64,000 bases of DNA from CAJGDV01 sp036667875 (GTDB lineage: Bacteria > Bacillota_I > Bacilli_A > RF39 > UBA660), in NCBI GenBank assembly GCA_036667875.1, contig JAVWTD010000004.1, positions 3,577-67,576 on the forward strand, read 5' to 3'. The notes below the pieces were generated by a model. The model was not told the DNA's origin, ran no database searches, and was given only the letters and a program-made list of their open reading frames with translations. How positions within the stretch are numbered: the first letter of the stretch is position 1; each line of letters opens with the position of its first letter. The translations under genes and the position numbers were made by a program. Shown one piece after another: positions 1 through 8,477 of the stretch.

Positions 1-718
1 CTTGTGAAATTGAAAGTTCTGTTGAAAGTTCCATTTGTGTTTTACCGAATATATATCTTTCTAGGAGTATATATTTTTCTTTTTCTTTGATATGTTTTAA
101 TGCTTCTTTTAATGAAATTTTTGTTTCAATATCAAATAGTTTATCTTTTTTGTCTTCTAGTTGGTCACAAAGATATATTGTATCAGAACCATCATTATAG
201 ATTGGTTCAAACATGGAGAGTGTTTCTTTCATTGAATCAATGGCATTTGCAAGTTCAAATTCGGTTATTCCAAGTGATATTGCAAGTTCCATTTTTGATG
301 GTTCTTTTCCTGTTTGCATGATTAGTTCTTCTTTTTTTCTTAAAATTTGATATGATAAATCTTTAACACTTCTTGAAACACGATAACTAGTGTTGTCTCT
401 TAGATATCTTTTTATTTCTCCTAGAATCATTGGAACAGCGTATGTCGAAAATTTTACTTCGTGTTTTAAGTCGAAATTATCGATTGCTTTTATAAGCCCT
501 ATACACCCTACTTGGAATAAGTCATCCATATTATCACATCTGTTCATATACTTTCTTAAGATGGATAAGACAAGCTTTAGATTACCATTTACGAGGTCAT
601 CTTTGGCAAATATATCTCCTTTTTTTAATTTTATGAATAGGTCTATCATTTCATTGTTTGTTAATACTTTTATGTTTGATGTATTAACATTTGATATTTC
701 GACTTTGTGTCTAGCCAT
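1..718 (-). CDS. sigG: RNA polymerase forespore sigma factor SigG (3' end cut by window edge)
   Basis: Late forespore-specific sigma-70-family factor. The reverse strand reads from an ATG at 718 through to base 1 without a stop. It opens with MARHKVEISNVNTSNIKVLT, which matches the SigG signature of B. subtilis (M-x-R-x-KVEI-x-x-V-x-T-S-K/N), distinguishing it from SigF. Region 2 (DDLFQVGCIGL, FSTYAVPMI) and the start of region 4 (GKTQMELS..LSISQ) are present; about 20-30 residues of the C-terminus lie outside. A GGGGA Shine-Dalgarno lies 9 nt before the ATG and is inside a hairpin (see 725-761). In B. subtilis sigG directly follows sigE; here about 14 kb separates them. Confidence 0.95.
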   Translation of the reverse strand, partial: MARHKVEISNVNTSNIKVLTNNEMIDLFIKLKKGDIFAKDDLVNGNLKLVLSILRKYMNRCDNMDDLFQVGCIGLIKAIDNFDLKHEVKFSTYAVPMILGEIKRYLRDNTSYRVSRSVKDLSYQILRKKEELIMQTGKEPSKMELAISLGITEFELANAIDSMKETLSMFEPIYNDGSDTIYLCDQLEDKKDKLFDIETKISLKEALKHIKEKEKYILLERYIFGKTQMELSTELSISQ

Positions 719-724
719 AATAAA

Positions 725-761
725 AATCCCCTTTCATATCAATAATGATACTTTGGGGATT
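725..761 (-). promoter_or_regulatory. Hairpin occluding the sigG ribosome binding site
   Basis: On the minus strand AATCCCC (761-755) pairs with GGGGATT (731-725), and inside it TATCA/TGATA pair around a 4-nt loop. The 3' arm contains the GGGGA that serves as the sigG Shine-Dalgarno. The arm is followed by TTTTATT, so the same structure could also act as a weak terminator after the upstream flippase gene, whose stop codon is at 765-767. An RBS-occluding leader hairpin is, as I recall, reported for B. subtilis sigG; that the function is the same here is inference. Confidence 0.6.
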
Positions 762-764
762 ATT

Positions 765-1763
765 TTATTCACTTTTTATATTAAAAGTAATTCCTCCGAT
801 TATAACTGGCATTATATAAGTAATAAAACGCCATAAAATGAGAGATGATGACAATGGAGAACCTTTAATAAAAGAACCTATTACTTTTATATAGGCATAT
901 TCCATTCCTCCGGTTCCTCCTGGAATTGGCACATAAGACCCTGCTAGGAAGATAAATGTCCCTGCCACTATAATTCCTATGATATTACTACTAATTGTAA
1001 TACTTAGGGCTTTAAATATGAATATGAGGACTAGGAAATTAAGAATCAATGCTATAAACTGATAAAGGATTCCTTTTAAAACTAATATATGATTTTTACG
1101 AAGATTATAAAAACCATTATAAAAGTCATTACAAGTAATTTCTAGTTTTTCAATTAGTTTGTCTTTTTCTTTTATTATTTTTAATTTATGTAATAATTTT
1201 GTTGTTTTAAAAACTATTGCTTTATTTATTTTTTTATTGAATCCAACAATATATGCGAATATTAATAAGAATAAATTAAGTAAAAAACCTAATAAAATCA
1301 TTTTACTAATAAAAGAAGATAATGTGACTAGTTTAAAGATTAAATTAACAACATAACAAATAACACTTAATATTATTAATGCTATTTGATAAAGTAAAAA
1401 GTTTTCTACTATTATGTTTGTTCCATTACTTACTTTTATATCATCTTTGGTAAGTTCATATACTTGAAGTGGTTGTCCTCCACTTGCAAGTGGAGTTATT
1501 CCGTTAAAGAATTTTGTTATAGTATTTAATCTAAATGATTTTCTAAATGTATATTTTGGTTTATATTGTCTTATTAATGTTTGAAGAACTTTAGTTTCAA
1601 TAATAAATCCAATATAATAAAGAATAACTGAGCATATTAACCAAAATAAGTTTACATTTTTTAAAGTATTTATTATATTGTTATATTCAGGTGCTATAAT
1701 AAAACCCATCATACCAAGTGACAACAACAATACTATAATACTTTTAAATTTTATGTTTTTCAT
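765..1763 (-). CDS. Lysylphosphatidylglycerol-synthase-type transmembrane protein (flippase-like, PF03706 type)
   Basis: Polytopic integral membrane protein of about 332 aa with roughly eight hydrophobic segments and a conserved C-terminal GTFIFLAGSYVPIPGGTGGME stretch typical of the YbhN/AglD/MprF-N-terminal family, which is thought to move lipid-linked substrates across the membrane. It lacks the soluble MprF synthase domain. I start it at the ATG at 1763 because GGGAG lies 8 nt upstream; an in-frame GTG 15 nt earlier would place the Shine-Dalgarno inside the gene. It sits immediately upstream of sigG (46 bp between stop and ATG). Its substrate is unknown; pairing with the GT2 gene upstream suggests a glycolipid. 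Confidence 0.75.
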   Translation of the reverse strand: MKNIKFKSIIVLLLSLGMMGFIIAPEYNNIINTLKNVNLFWLICSVILYYIGFIIETKVLQTLIRQYKPKYTFRKSFRLNTITKFFNGITPLASGGQPLQVYELTKDDIKVSNGTNIIVENFLLYQIALIILSVICYVVNLIFKLVTLSSFISKMILLGFLLNLFLLIFAYIVGFNKKINKAIVFKTTKLLHKLKIIKEKDKLIEKLEITCNDFYNGFYNLRKNHILVLKGILYQFIALILNFLVLIFIFKALSITISSNIIGIIVAGTFIFLAGSYVPIPGGTGGMEYAYIKVIGSFIKGSPLSSSLILWRFITYIMPVIIGGITFNIKSE

Positions 1764-1806
1764 ATATTTCACTCCCACTTTCTCTATTATATCATTTCTT
1801 ATAATT

Positions 1807-1834
1807 TAGTATATTACAAATATGTAATATACTA
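1807..1834. repeat. Perfect 12-bp inverted repeat with 4-nt spacer
   Basis: TAGTATATTACA and its exact complement flank a 4-nt loop, between the GT2 stop (1841) and the flippase Shine-Dalgarno. No U-run follows the stem on the minus strand, so it is not a clear intrinsic terminator; it could be an attenuator, operator or mRNA processing site. Confidence 0.6.
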
Positions 1835-1840
1835 GGAATA

Positions 1841-2521
1841 TTATTTTTTATTAGAAAACATTATTTTATATATACGAATGGAATCCTTTAATGGTTTAAA
1901 ATGACTCATCCCTTTTTCTTTATTATATATTGTATTTATAAATTCAAATTGGAAATCCATTTGGTGTTTAATCAAGTAAATAAGAGCTTCAAGTTCAAAT
2001 TCAAACCCATCTGATTTAAGATTTTTAATTAAATCTACTGCTTTTTTGGAATAAATTCTAAGTCCTGTTTGGGTATCAGGAATATATACTTTATAGAGTT
2101 TTTTAAAAATATAGGCTGATAATTTATTTGCTTTCTTTCTTAAAACGGGAACACCTTTTTTGTCAAAATCTCTTGTTCCTATAATAGTATAGTTTTCTGT
2201 TGGAACAAATGAATCTACGAGTTTTAGAATTGATTCTATGTCGTGTTGTCCATCATCATCTATAGTTAATATTCCTCTATAGTCTTTATAGTTTTCTTCG
2301 ATATAAGCAAATCCTGTTTTTAATGCTTTTCCTTTTCCACTATTTTTTCTATGTGTTAAAATAGTATGGTTTATCTCTTTAAATATTTTTTTTTGTTCTA
2401 TGTCTGATCCGTCATTTACAATTACTATATCAGTAAGGTTATTTTTTTCTAAATTTTCTATTACTTCAAGTAGTTTTCTAGTTGGGTTTAGTGTTGGAAT
2501 TAAAACAATTAAATTTTTCAC
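1841..2521 (-). CDS. Family 2 glycosyltransferase (dolichyl-phosphate-mannose-synthase-like)
   Basis: Cytoplasmic GT-A-fold transferase of 226 aa that would move a sugar from a nucleotide donor to a polyprenyl phosphate or lipid. Visible: N-terminal LIPTLNPTRKL, the donor-binding VNDGSD, the metal-binding DDDGQHD, and QTGLRIY near residue 155, all as in DPM1-like GT2 proteins. No membrane segments. It overlaps the upstream DUF188 gene by 4 bp (ATGA), so the two are translationally coupled, and it precedes a flippase-like membrane protein, a common arrangement for glycolipid assembly. Donor and acceptor cannot be told from sequence. Confidence 0.85.
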   Translation of the reverse strand: MKNLIVLIPTLNPTRKLLEVIENLEKNNLTDIVIVNDGSDIEQKKIFKEINHTILTHRKNSGKGKALKTGFAYIEENYKDYRGILTIDDDGQHDIESILKLVDSFVPTENYTIIGTRDFDKKGVPVLRKKANKLSAYIFKKLYKVYIPDTQTGLRIYSKKAVDLIKNLKSDGFEFELEALIYLIKHQMDFQFEFINTIYNKEKGMSHFKPLKDSIRIYKIMFSNKK

Positions 2522-2946
2522 ATTATTACTCCTTCAATACTTTTAATTAGTTTGTCTTCGTCTTCTTTTGTTCTTTTCTTTATTCCTTTTGATCTGTTTT
2601 TCAGTTTTCTTTCCATGGCATTAAGATGTTTTTCATAATTTAGTTGGTCAATATTTTCATTTGTAAATATAAGCCCTTTTGGGCTTATTGGTATTGCTCC
2701 TAACGCTAGTGCAATTGTTGCTAGTCCAAAATCTTGTGTAATTAAAATGTCTCCATTTTTTAAAATGTTTGCAATTTTCATATCAACACTTTGAAATCCT
2801 TTTGATACTGTAATTATTTTGGCGTAGTTATTTTCTATTTTATGGGTATCATCTAAATATAGTTCTAATTCAATATTGTAATTTATAGCCAAGGAAGTTA
2901 TTGCTTTAATGCTTGGACACGCATCAGCGTCTACTATTATTTTCAT
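2518..2946 (-). CDS. yqxD: DUF188/UPF0178 family protein (YqxD/YaiI-like, PIN/NYN-type fold)
   Basis: A 142-aa protein beginning MKIIVDADACPSIK, the diagnostic start of the UPF0178 family. The acidic residues DADACP, the DILITQDFGLA segment and GLIFTNENI toward the C-terminus are those shared by the family and resemble the active-site acidic cluster of PIN/NYN nucleases. Biochemical function is not established. It is coupled to the downstream GT2 gene and lies 4 bp after a lysine-rich membrane protein. Confidence 0.85.
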   Translation of the reverse strand: MKIIVDADACPSIKAITSLAINYNIELELYLDDTHKIENNYAKIITVSKGFQSVDMKIANILKNGDILITQDFGLATIALALGAIPISPKGLIFTNENIDQLNYEKHLNAMERKLKNRSKGIKKRTKEDEDKLIKSIEGVIM

Positions 2947-2950
2947 ATTT

Positions 2951-4066
2951 TTACCTTTTTAATTTTTTAGAATATCCATTAATATTATATAATAAATTTT
3001 CTTCTAAAAAATCAATCTTTTCTATAGATTCTTTTAATTCTTCTCTAAAATAATATATAGGATAATTATTTATTAAGTATTTTTTAATTTCTCTTAATCT
3101 ATTTAGAGAATCATCTATTAAATTTGTTGTTGTACTTTCTATTTTATCTTTTTTAATTTTGTTTATATCAAGTAGTTTAATATCGTAATCTTTAGTAATA
3201 TTTATGCTTGCTAAGCGAGTTGCATTATTAAACATTATGGAGTCAATTAGTGTTCTTATACTACTACCTTTAAATTGATGGTTTAATAGATTTACTTTAT
3301 AATAATAAAGCAAGTTAACAGTAGATTTAATCATATTAAACGATTGTAATTCTAATAGTGATTTAAATAATTTAGTTTGATTAGTTATATCTTTTTTTGT
3401 TATTTTTAAGTCTATAAATTTAATTATTTGTTCTTTTTTTAATGTTGGTTCATTTTTTTTGATTAATTTTATTTTATCAATTTTTTGAATAGCCTTTTTA
3501 TTAATAATTATATTTGATTTATTTTTAACTTCTTTAGTTTTAGATGTCTGATTATTTAATATTTCTTTTTCTACGATTTTTTGTAATGTTTCTTTATCAA
3601 TGATTTTTAAATCTTGGTAGTCATTTAATATTCCTTTTTTTACAAGTTTTAAGTTGTGATAGTTATTTATATTTCTTTTTTTAAAGTTTTTTATATTTTT
3701 TTGTAATTTTGCTTTTTTTGAATTTTTTTGTAATTTTTCTTTTTTAACAGTTTTTGAATTTTTTGTTATATGGTTTGGAATTAATACCGAGTTTTTTTTG
3801 AAAGGAATATTTTTATTTTTTAGGGGTATATCTATTTTATTATTTCTTTTTTTGATTAATTCTCTTTTTTTAAGTTTGAGTGTTTCTTCTCTTTTTACTA
3901 GATTATTATATTTGCTTTTTAAACTTTTTATGTTTATTTTAACCTTATCTTGTTTTTTATTTGGAACAAAAAAGGATATGATGAATGTTAAAAAAAAGAA
4001 AAGTAAACATAGTGGTTTTCTAAACAATCTTATGTATATTAGTTCTTCTTCTTTTTTCTTTTTCAT
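2951..4066 (-). CDS. Lysine-rich membrane-anchored protein of unknown function
   Basis: Not recognised. It is 371 aa with a short basic N-terminus, one strong hydrophobic segment (about residues 15-32, LCLLFFFLTFIISFFV) and then more than 300 residues that are extremely rich in Lys, Asn and Ile with coiled-coil character. From about residue 220 the composition is more normal and may form a helical domain. With the positive short N-terminus the bulk could face either side. GAGGTG lies 6 nt before the ATG. It heads a transcript with the DUF188 and GT2 genes. Confidence 0.6.
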   Translation of the reverse strand: MKKKKEEELIYIRLFRKPLCLLFFFLTFIISFFVPNKKQDKVKINIKSLKSKYNNLVKREETLKLKKRELIKKRNNKIDIPLKNKNIPFKKNSVLIPNHITKNSKTVKKEKLQKNSKKAKLQKNIKNFKKRNINNYHNLKLVKKGILNDYQDLKIIDKETLQKIVEKEILNNQTSKTKEVKNKSNIIINKKAIQKIDKIKLIKKNEPTLKKEQIIKFIDLKITKKDITNQTKLFKSLLELQSFNMIKSTVNLLYYYKVNLLNHQFKGSSIRTLIDSIMFNNATRLASINITKDYDIKLLDINKIKKDKIESTTTNLIDDSLNRLREIKKYLINNYPIYYFREELKESIEKIDFLEENLLYNINGYSKKLKR

Positions 4067-4110
4067 AAATTACACCTCTTTTGCCAACTGCTCAGTTAAT
4101 ATTATACCAC

Positions 4111-4138
4111 AAAAAAAATAACAATTTAATGTTATTTT
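4111..4138 (-). terminator. Intrinsic terminator of the LRR gene
   Basis: Minus strand AAATAACA/TGTTATTT stem with a 6-nt loop followed by a run of T; overlaps the stop codon of the gene at 4132. Confidence 0.7.
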
Positions 4139-5880
4139 GTTAATATTAATGCTTGCCCATCTTCTTTATTGTTTGCGTCTCCTTCGTAGTTTTTAAATTT
4201 ATAGTTATTAAGGAGTTCGTCTTTAATAATTTGATAACCATAGTCAATAATTACTTCTTTTAAATCATTTCTTCGCATACCTATCCTTACTTCAGATATA
4301 GGAATATCTTTATTTTTCATTGCGTCTATTTGAGATTCTACTCCTCTTAGAATCGCTTCTAAAATAGATTCTCTAGATCCTTTAAAGGATTTACTTACTT
4401 CTATATTATTAAATAGAATATAATCATTATTATAAAAGGCTGTTGATTTTGCTATTATGTTGTTTTTATTAAAAATTACTAAGTTTTTAATGCGTGGGTT
4501 AATTACAGACTGAATCATAATATCTTCACCCTTGCTGTTTAGTTTGGCACAACAATTTGCTTTATATCCAAGAATGAAATTAGTAGGATTAGTGTTTTCT
4601 AACCATTTAAAATAAAAATCATTTTCTTCTTCGCCTATATTTTCAAAATATTCTGTATCATTAATTTTAGTTCCTTCAAGATAGATTTTTTCTAGTTTAT
4701 CAAATCCTTCTTGATCTATATATCTTGCTAAGGTATTTGTTATTTGATGTAAATTTACGCATCTTTCATCTATTTTAAATGTTGTTTTAATTAAAAAATT
4801 ATCGACATCAGTTAAAGATATATTTTTTTTATTCTTTTTTAAAATATCAAGACCTAGTATTTCATCTTCGTTATTAATATTAGGTATTTTTATATAATTT
4901 GTTAATTTCCTTATTTCTTCTTCTCTAATTTTAATTATATTTTTATTGATATTTGAAAAGTTATTATAATAATTTGCAGCATTTTCTAAAACTTTTCTAT
5001 CCTCTTTATAGATGGCATCAATTAATACACTTTGAAACTTCTTATTGTAATCTTTTAAAACCATATTATTAAATATTAAATCTATTGCTTCTAATTCTAA
5101 ATTTTTAAATATATTTAATACTGTTTCTTTTGAATTACCATTATTAAAAACACCAAAAATAAAACAACATTTTACGATATTTTTGAAAAGTTTATTTTTC
5201 AAATCTAAAAATTCATAGGGTTTTAGAGTATTATCGATTTTAATATTTTTTGTTACTTGGTCTATTACTTCACTAACGTGTCCCCTATTATGAACAAATG
5301 ATTTTATTGCAGAATTTTCATTTGGTAATATGACTAATATTTTTTCATCATCTTCGCTAATGTTATTTAATAGTTTTTTGGCTTTATCATACTTCATTAT
5401 ATTTTGAAATCCTAATGTTAAATCAAATAATTCATCATATTTGATACCCTTATAATAAAGGTTTGAATCTGAATCAAATGAACTACTTTCAAAACTATAA
5501 AGTGAGTCGTTTAAATATACTTCTTTTACTTTATTTCCAAAAAAACACATATTTCCAACTGTTTTAAGATTTTCAGGTAAAGTTAAATAATCGATTTTAT
5601 TACACATGAAGGCTTTTTCTTCAATTACTTCTACATTTTTATTAAATTTTATTGATTTAATATTATTTGATGTGAATGCTGATTTTCCAATATATATTAG
5701 TTTATCTGGTAATTCTATTTCTTCTAAATCATTACCAAGAAAGGCAAAATCTTCAATTCGCTCAAGTGTAGAAGGTAGTTTAACAGTTTTTATGTTTTGA
5801 AGCATAAAGGCACGTGTTTTAATCATTTTAGTACCTTCTTTTATTACAAGGTGCCCATTATTTAAAGTGTAGTACTCCAT
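4132..5880 (-). CDS. BspA-type leucine-rich-repeat protein with a large unassigned C-terminal part
   Basis: 582 aa. Residues about 8-150 are BspA-like (LRR_5) repeats such as LPSTLERIEDFAFLGN and LPDKLIYIGKSAFTSNN. The middle (about 160-410) is helical and unrecognised. The C-terminal 150 residues contain LGYKANCCAKL, then a beta-rich stretch NLVIFNKNNIIAKSTAFYN and FNNIEVSKSF; this reminds me of a GNAT-like module in large phage polyvalent proteins, but that is recall only. No signal peptide or anchor, so unlike secreted BspA proteins it looks cytoplasmic. AGGAGG 5 nt before the ATG. Upstream is a HExxH protein gene. Confidence 0.65.
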   Translation of the reverse strand: MEYYTLNNGHLVIKEGTKMIKTRAFMLQNIKTVKLPSTLERIEDFAFLGNDLEEIELPDKLIYIGKSAFTSNNIKSIKFNKNVEVIEEKAFMCNKIDYLTLPENLKTVGNMCFFGNKVKEVYLNDSLYSFESSSFDSDSNLYYKGIKYDELFDLTLGFQNIMKYDKAKKLLNNISEDDEKILVILPNENSAIKSFVHNRGHVSEVIDQVTKNIKIDNTLKPYEFLDLKNKLFKNIVKCCFIFGVFNNGNSKETVLNIFKNLELEAIDLIFNNMVLKDYNKKFQSVLIDAIYKEDRKVLENAANYYNNFSNINKNIIKIREEEIRKLTNYIKIPNINNEDEILGLDILKKNKKNISLTDVDNFLIKTTFKIDERCVNLHQITNTLARYIDQEGFDKLEKIYLEGTKINDTEYFENIGEEENDFYFKWLENTNPTNFILGYKANCCAKLNSKGEDIMIQSVINPRIKNLVIFNKNNIIAKSTAFYNNDYILFNNIEVSKSFKGSRESILEAILRGVESQIDAMKNKDIPISEVRIGMRRNDLKEVIIDYGYQIIKDELLNNYKFKNYEGDANNKEDGQALILTK

Positions 5881-5898
5881 ATTATCCTCCTATAAATT

Positions 5899-5924
5899 GA
5901 AAAGAAGATAATTAAATCTTCTTA
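5899..5924 (-). terminator. Intrinsic terminator of the HExxH gene
   Basis: Minus strand AAGAAGAT/ATCTTCTT stem, 6-nt loop, then TTTT; overlaps the 3' end of the gene at 5912. Confidence 0.6.
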
Positions 5925-6673
5925 AAATAGTTTTCACTATCGTATTTTTTTTGTTTTTTTAAATCATATATTTTTTGCATTGTTTTACTTTTTATTGGTA
6001 GACCATACAATATTTGTTCATATTCTGAGATATTGCTATAATCTTCAAGTTCTGTGAAGTCTTTTTTAATTATTTTATATTTTTCTAATGGAGACATAAC
6101 CCCAAGTTCATCAAAAACATAAGTTTGCATTAATGTATCATGAAGATACATACTTTGTGCTTTTTTGTTTATATTGCCCATTTGGTTTATTATCTCTGTT
6201 ATTTTGAATTTAGCTTCAATGTTAGCGTTATATTCAATTAAAAAATAATCATGATGGTCTTTATACAATTGACTACAAAATGCCCTATCTTTAAAGGATT
6301 CTTTTAAGATATTAACAATTTTTTGATCTTTACTATTTTCTTTAATAATTTTTCTTTGTTCTGCATGAACAATTTCATGAATGACAGTTGCTAAAACGGT
6401 TGTGTTTATTGATAAAACATCATTTGACTGTCCTGAATAAAGCATTTCTTTAGTTGCTTTTAATATTTTAACTAAGTTTAAATTTATTCTATTGTTATTA
6501 CTATAATACATTGCTATTGCATTTGTATTAGTAGAAAATGTTACATCTTTGATATAATCGTCTAAATAATTTTCTTCGATATATTTAAATATAAACTCAA
6601 AAATAAACTCTTCATCAATTATCTTAGATTCTTTATAATAATTATTAAAAGTGGTTATTATTTCCTTATTCAT
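5912..6673 (-). CDS. Hypothetical protein with HExxH zinc-protease motif
   Basis: Family not recognised. 253 aa, no signal peptide or membrane segment. Around residue 95 is VIHEIVHAEQR, the HExxH motif of gluzincin/metzincin-type metallopeptidases, preceded by a helix containing NLVKILKATKEML; a downstream EYNANIEAKF segment around residue 150 could supply the third zinc ligand (Glu), as in gluzincins. GAGGAGG lies 7 nt before the ATG. It lies upstream of the LRR gene on the same strand with 31 bp between. Proteolytic activity is inferred from the motif only. Confidence 0.55.
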   Translation of the reverse strand: MNKEIITTFNNYYKESKIIDEEFIFEFIFKYIEENYLDDYIKDVTFSTNTNAIAMYYSNNNRINLNLVKILKATKEMLYSGQSNDVLSINTTVLATVIHEIVHAEQRKIIKENSKDQKIVNILKESFKDRAFCSQLYKDHHDYFLIEYNANIEAKFKITEIINQMGNINKKAQSMYLHDTLMQTYVFDELGVMSPLEKYKIIKKDFTELEDYSNISEYEQILYGLPIKSKTMQKIYDLKKQKKYDSENYFKKI

Positions 6674-6767
6674 ACATATACCTCCTCAAGTTGATATATA
6701 TTATATCATTATTAATGTTTTAGTCAAATTGAACACAAACCATTAATTTATATAATTAGGGTATTAA

Positions 6768-6790
6768 CAAAAAAGAAGCTATGCTTCTTT
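6768..6790 (-). terminator. Intrinsic terminator of the coiled-coil gene
   Basis: Minus strand AAGAAGC-ATA-GCTTCTT followed by TTTT; the stem overlaps the last codons of the gene at 6779. Confidence 0.75.
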
Positions 6791-8362
6791 AATAAAATTT
6801 AAATAATCTTTTACAGAGTTTAAATTTATTTTACTTTTTAATATGTTTCTATATTTAGAAAGAGTAACAATAGAGTCTCTTTTTTCTTGGTAGTCTTTGC
6901 TGTTTATATTAAGTTCTATAGTACATTGTAATAGATTATATTTTTCTTCTATTATTTTATCTAATTCATTGTATTTTAAGAAATCAATACTTTTACTTAT
7001 TATAATATAAGGACTATTTATAAAATCATAAAAATTATCTAGTTCGTTTTCCATTTTATTTGTTTTTAAAATAGATATTAGTTCAATATAATTGTTATTA
7101 TATAAATTTAACGCGTCATAAATTGAACTGTTTTCATTAAGGTTTAAACTAACAGTTTCTTCAAAAAAAGCCTTGTTAAGTGTTTTTTGTTCTGCCTTAA
7201 TTTCTTCTATTTTTTTTGTCAATTCTGATCCGTTTTTTTTAATTTCAAAGTCTAGTTTTTCTATTTTAGCTATTTTAGACTTTTCACTGCTTAAAATACT
7301 AGTTTTTTTGGTCAATATTTTAGAGTGTTCATTTAACATTCTATTGCATACCGCTAATAATTTTTCTTTTTCTTTTTCTTGTTTTTCTATTGTTTTAAGT
7401 TTGTTTTGGTAGACTCCTTTAATGGAATCTTTTTGTAAAAATATTGTTTTTAATGAATCAAGCATGAAAGAAAATTTGTGAACATTTTCAAATTCTATAA
7501 TATTATTGTATAAATCATAAATGTTTTCAAAGAAAATTTCTTTTTTATCCGCTCCTAAATTGTTAAATGCTTCGTCTGTAATGAATTTTCTTCTTGCTTC
7601 AACAATGTTAGCACTTTCTTTGGTGTAGTCTTCTGGATTTTCTCCTTTTAATAGAAATAATTCCTTAATGTTTACAGGTTCTATTCTTTTTAGTTCTTCA
7701 AGTTCAAATTTAATTTTATCTAGTTTTTCAATAGCTGTTGATTCATCGATTGATTTTTCTTTAATAAAATTAGTTAATTTTATATTTGATTTTTCTTTTA
7801 TGCTTTTTTCATTTTGGTTTAATATTACTTTTATATTTAATGATATATCTGATAGTATTTCATTATTTTCCCAATAAATTCCATCAAATGAACTTTTCAT
7901 ATTTTTATTAAAATCTTCTTTATTATATTCTTTAAAGAATTCTTTCATGTAGTTTGTTACATAGGGTGTATAGGTAAAACTTTCTTCGTTTACTTTTATC
8001 TCAATATTTAAAAGTATTTCAATTATTTTTTTTAAGTTAGAATTGAATCCTTCAAGTGTTTTTGGGTTATCTATTTCATAAATTATTTTATTTATTCCTA
8101 AGCTCTCTTTAAAGTTTTGACAAGCTTTTTTAAGTTTGAAATATTCTAGGTATTTATTTTTTTGAAGTTCTAATACGTCTATTTGCTTATTCTTTATAAC
8201 TGGTAAGTTTACTTCTGATAATGCTCTTAGAGCTTTAAGAACTAATTCTCTATAAATTAGTACTTCTTTTTTTATATTTTCTATTTTTCCTTTTTCAATG
8301 TTTGAAGATGCCTGTGTTATCAAATTAATTCTATCTAGGATTTCTTCATAATTATTTTTCAT
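6779..8362 (-). CDS. Large coiled-coil protein of unknown function
   Basis: Not recognised. 527 aa, almost entirely helical, rich in Lys, Glu, Asn and Leu, with strong heptad-like character around residues 200-240 (EKLDKIKFELEELKRIEP) and 300-400. No membrane segment or signal peptide and no catalytic motif that I can see. Its ATG lies inside the 3' end of a 40-codon gene (8352-8474) with an 11-bp overlap, so the two are probably translated together. The role may be structural. Confidence 0.6.
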   Translation of the reverse strand: MKNNYEEILDRINLITQASSNIEKGKIENIKKEVLIYRELVLKALRALSEVNLPVIKNKQIDVLELQKNKYLEYFKLKKACQNFKESLGINKIIYEIDNPKTLEGFNSNLKKIIEILLNIEIKVNEESFTYTPYVTNYMKEFFKEYNKEDFNKNMKSSFDGIYWENNEILSDISLNIKVILNQNEKSIKEKSNIKLTNFIKEKSIDESTAIEKLDKIKFELEELKRIEPVNIKELFLLKGENPEDYTKESANIVEARRKFITDEAFNNLGADKKEIFFENIYDLYNNIIEFENVHKFSFMLDSLKTIFLQKDSIKGVYQNKLKTIEKQEKEKEKLLAVCNRMLNEHSKILTKKTSILSSEKSKIAKIEKLDFEIKKNGSELTKKIEEIKAEQKTLNKAFFEETVSLNLNENSSIYDALNLYNNNYIELISILKTNKMENELDNFYDFINSPYIIISKSIDFLKYNELDKIIEEKYNLLQCTIELNINSKDYQEKRDSIVTLSKYRNILKSKINLNSVKDYLNFIKEA

Positions 8363-8474
8363 TTACTTCATCCTTTTCTTCAAGCAATTTTAAACATTCT
8401 TCAATCTTATTTAAAAGGTTTTTTAATTCAGTTATGTCTTTTGTTTTTAGATTCTTTATTGTTTCATCATACAT
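8352..8474 (-). CDS. Small 40-aa charged helical protein
   Basis: A 40-codon frame starting MYDETIKNLKTKDITELKNL and ending in a Glu/Lys-rich helix. GGGGGA lies 8 nt before the ATG, as strong as any ribosome binding site in the window, and the frame overlaps the start of the 527-aa coiled-coil gene by 11 bp. This supports a real small gene whose product might pair with the coiled-coil protein by helix-helix contact (inference). Confidence 0.55.
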   Translation of the reverse strand: MYDETIKNLKTKDITELKNLLNKIEECLKLLEEKDEVNEK

Positions 8475-8477
8475 CTT

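Noticed and set aside
390..836. 148-codon plus-strand frame at the left end
   Set aside because: Antisense to sigG and the flippase gene; sigG on the other strand is unambiguous.
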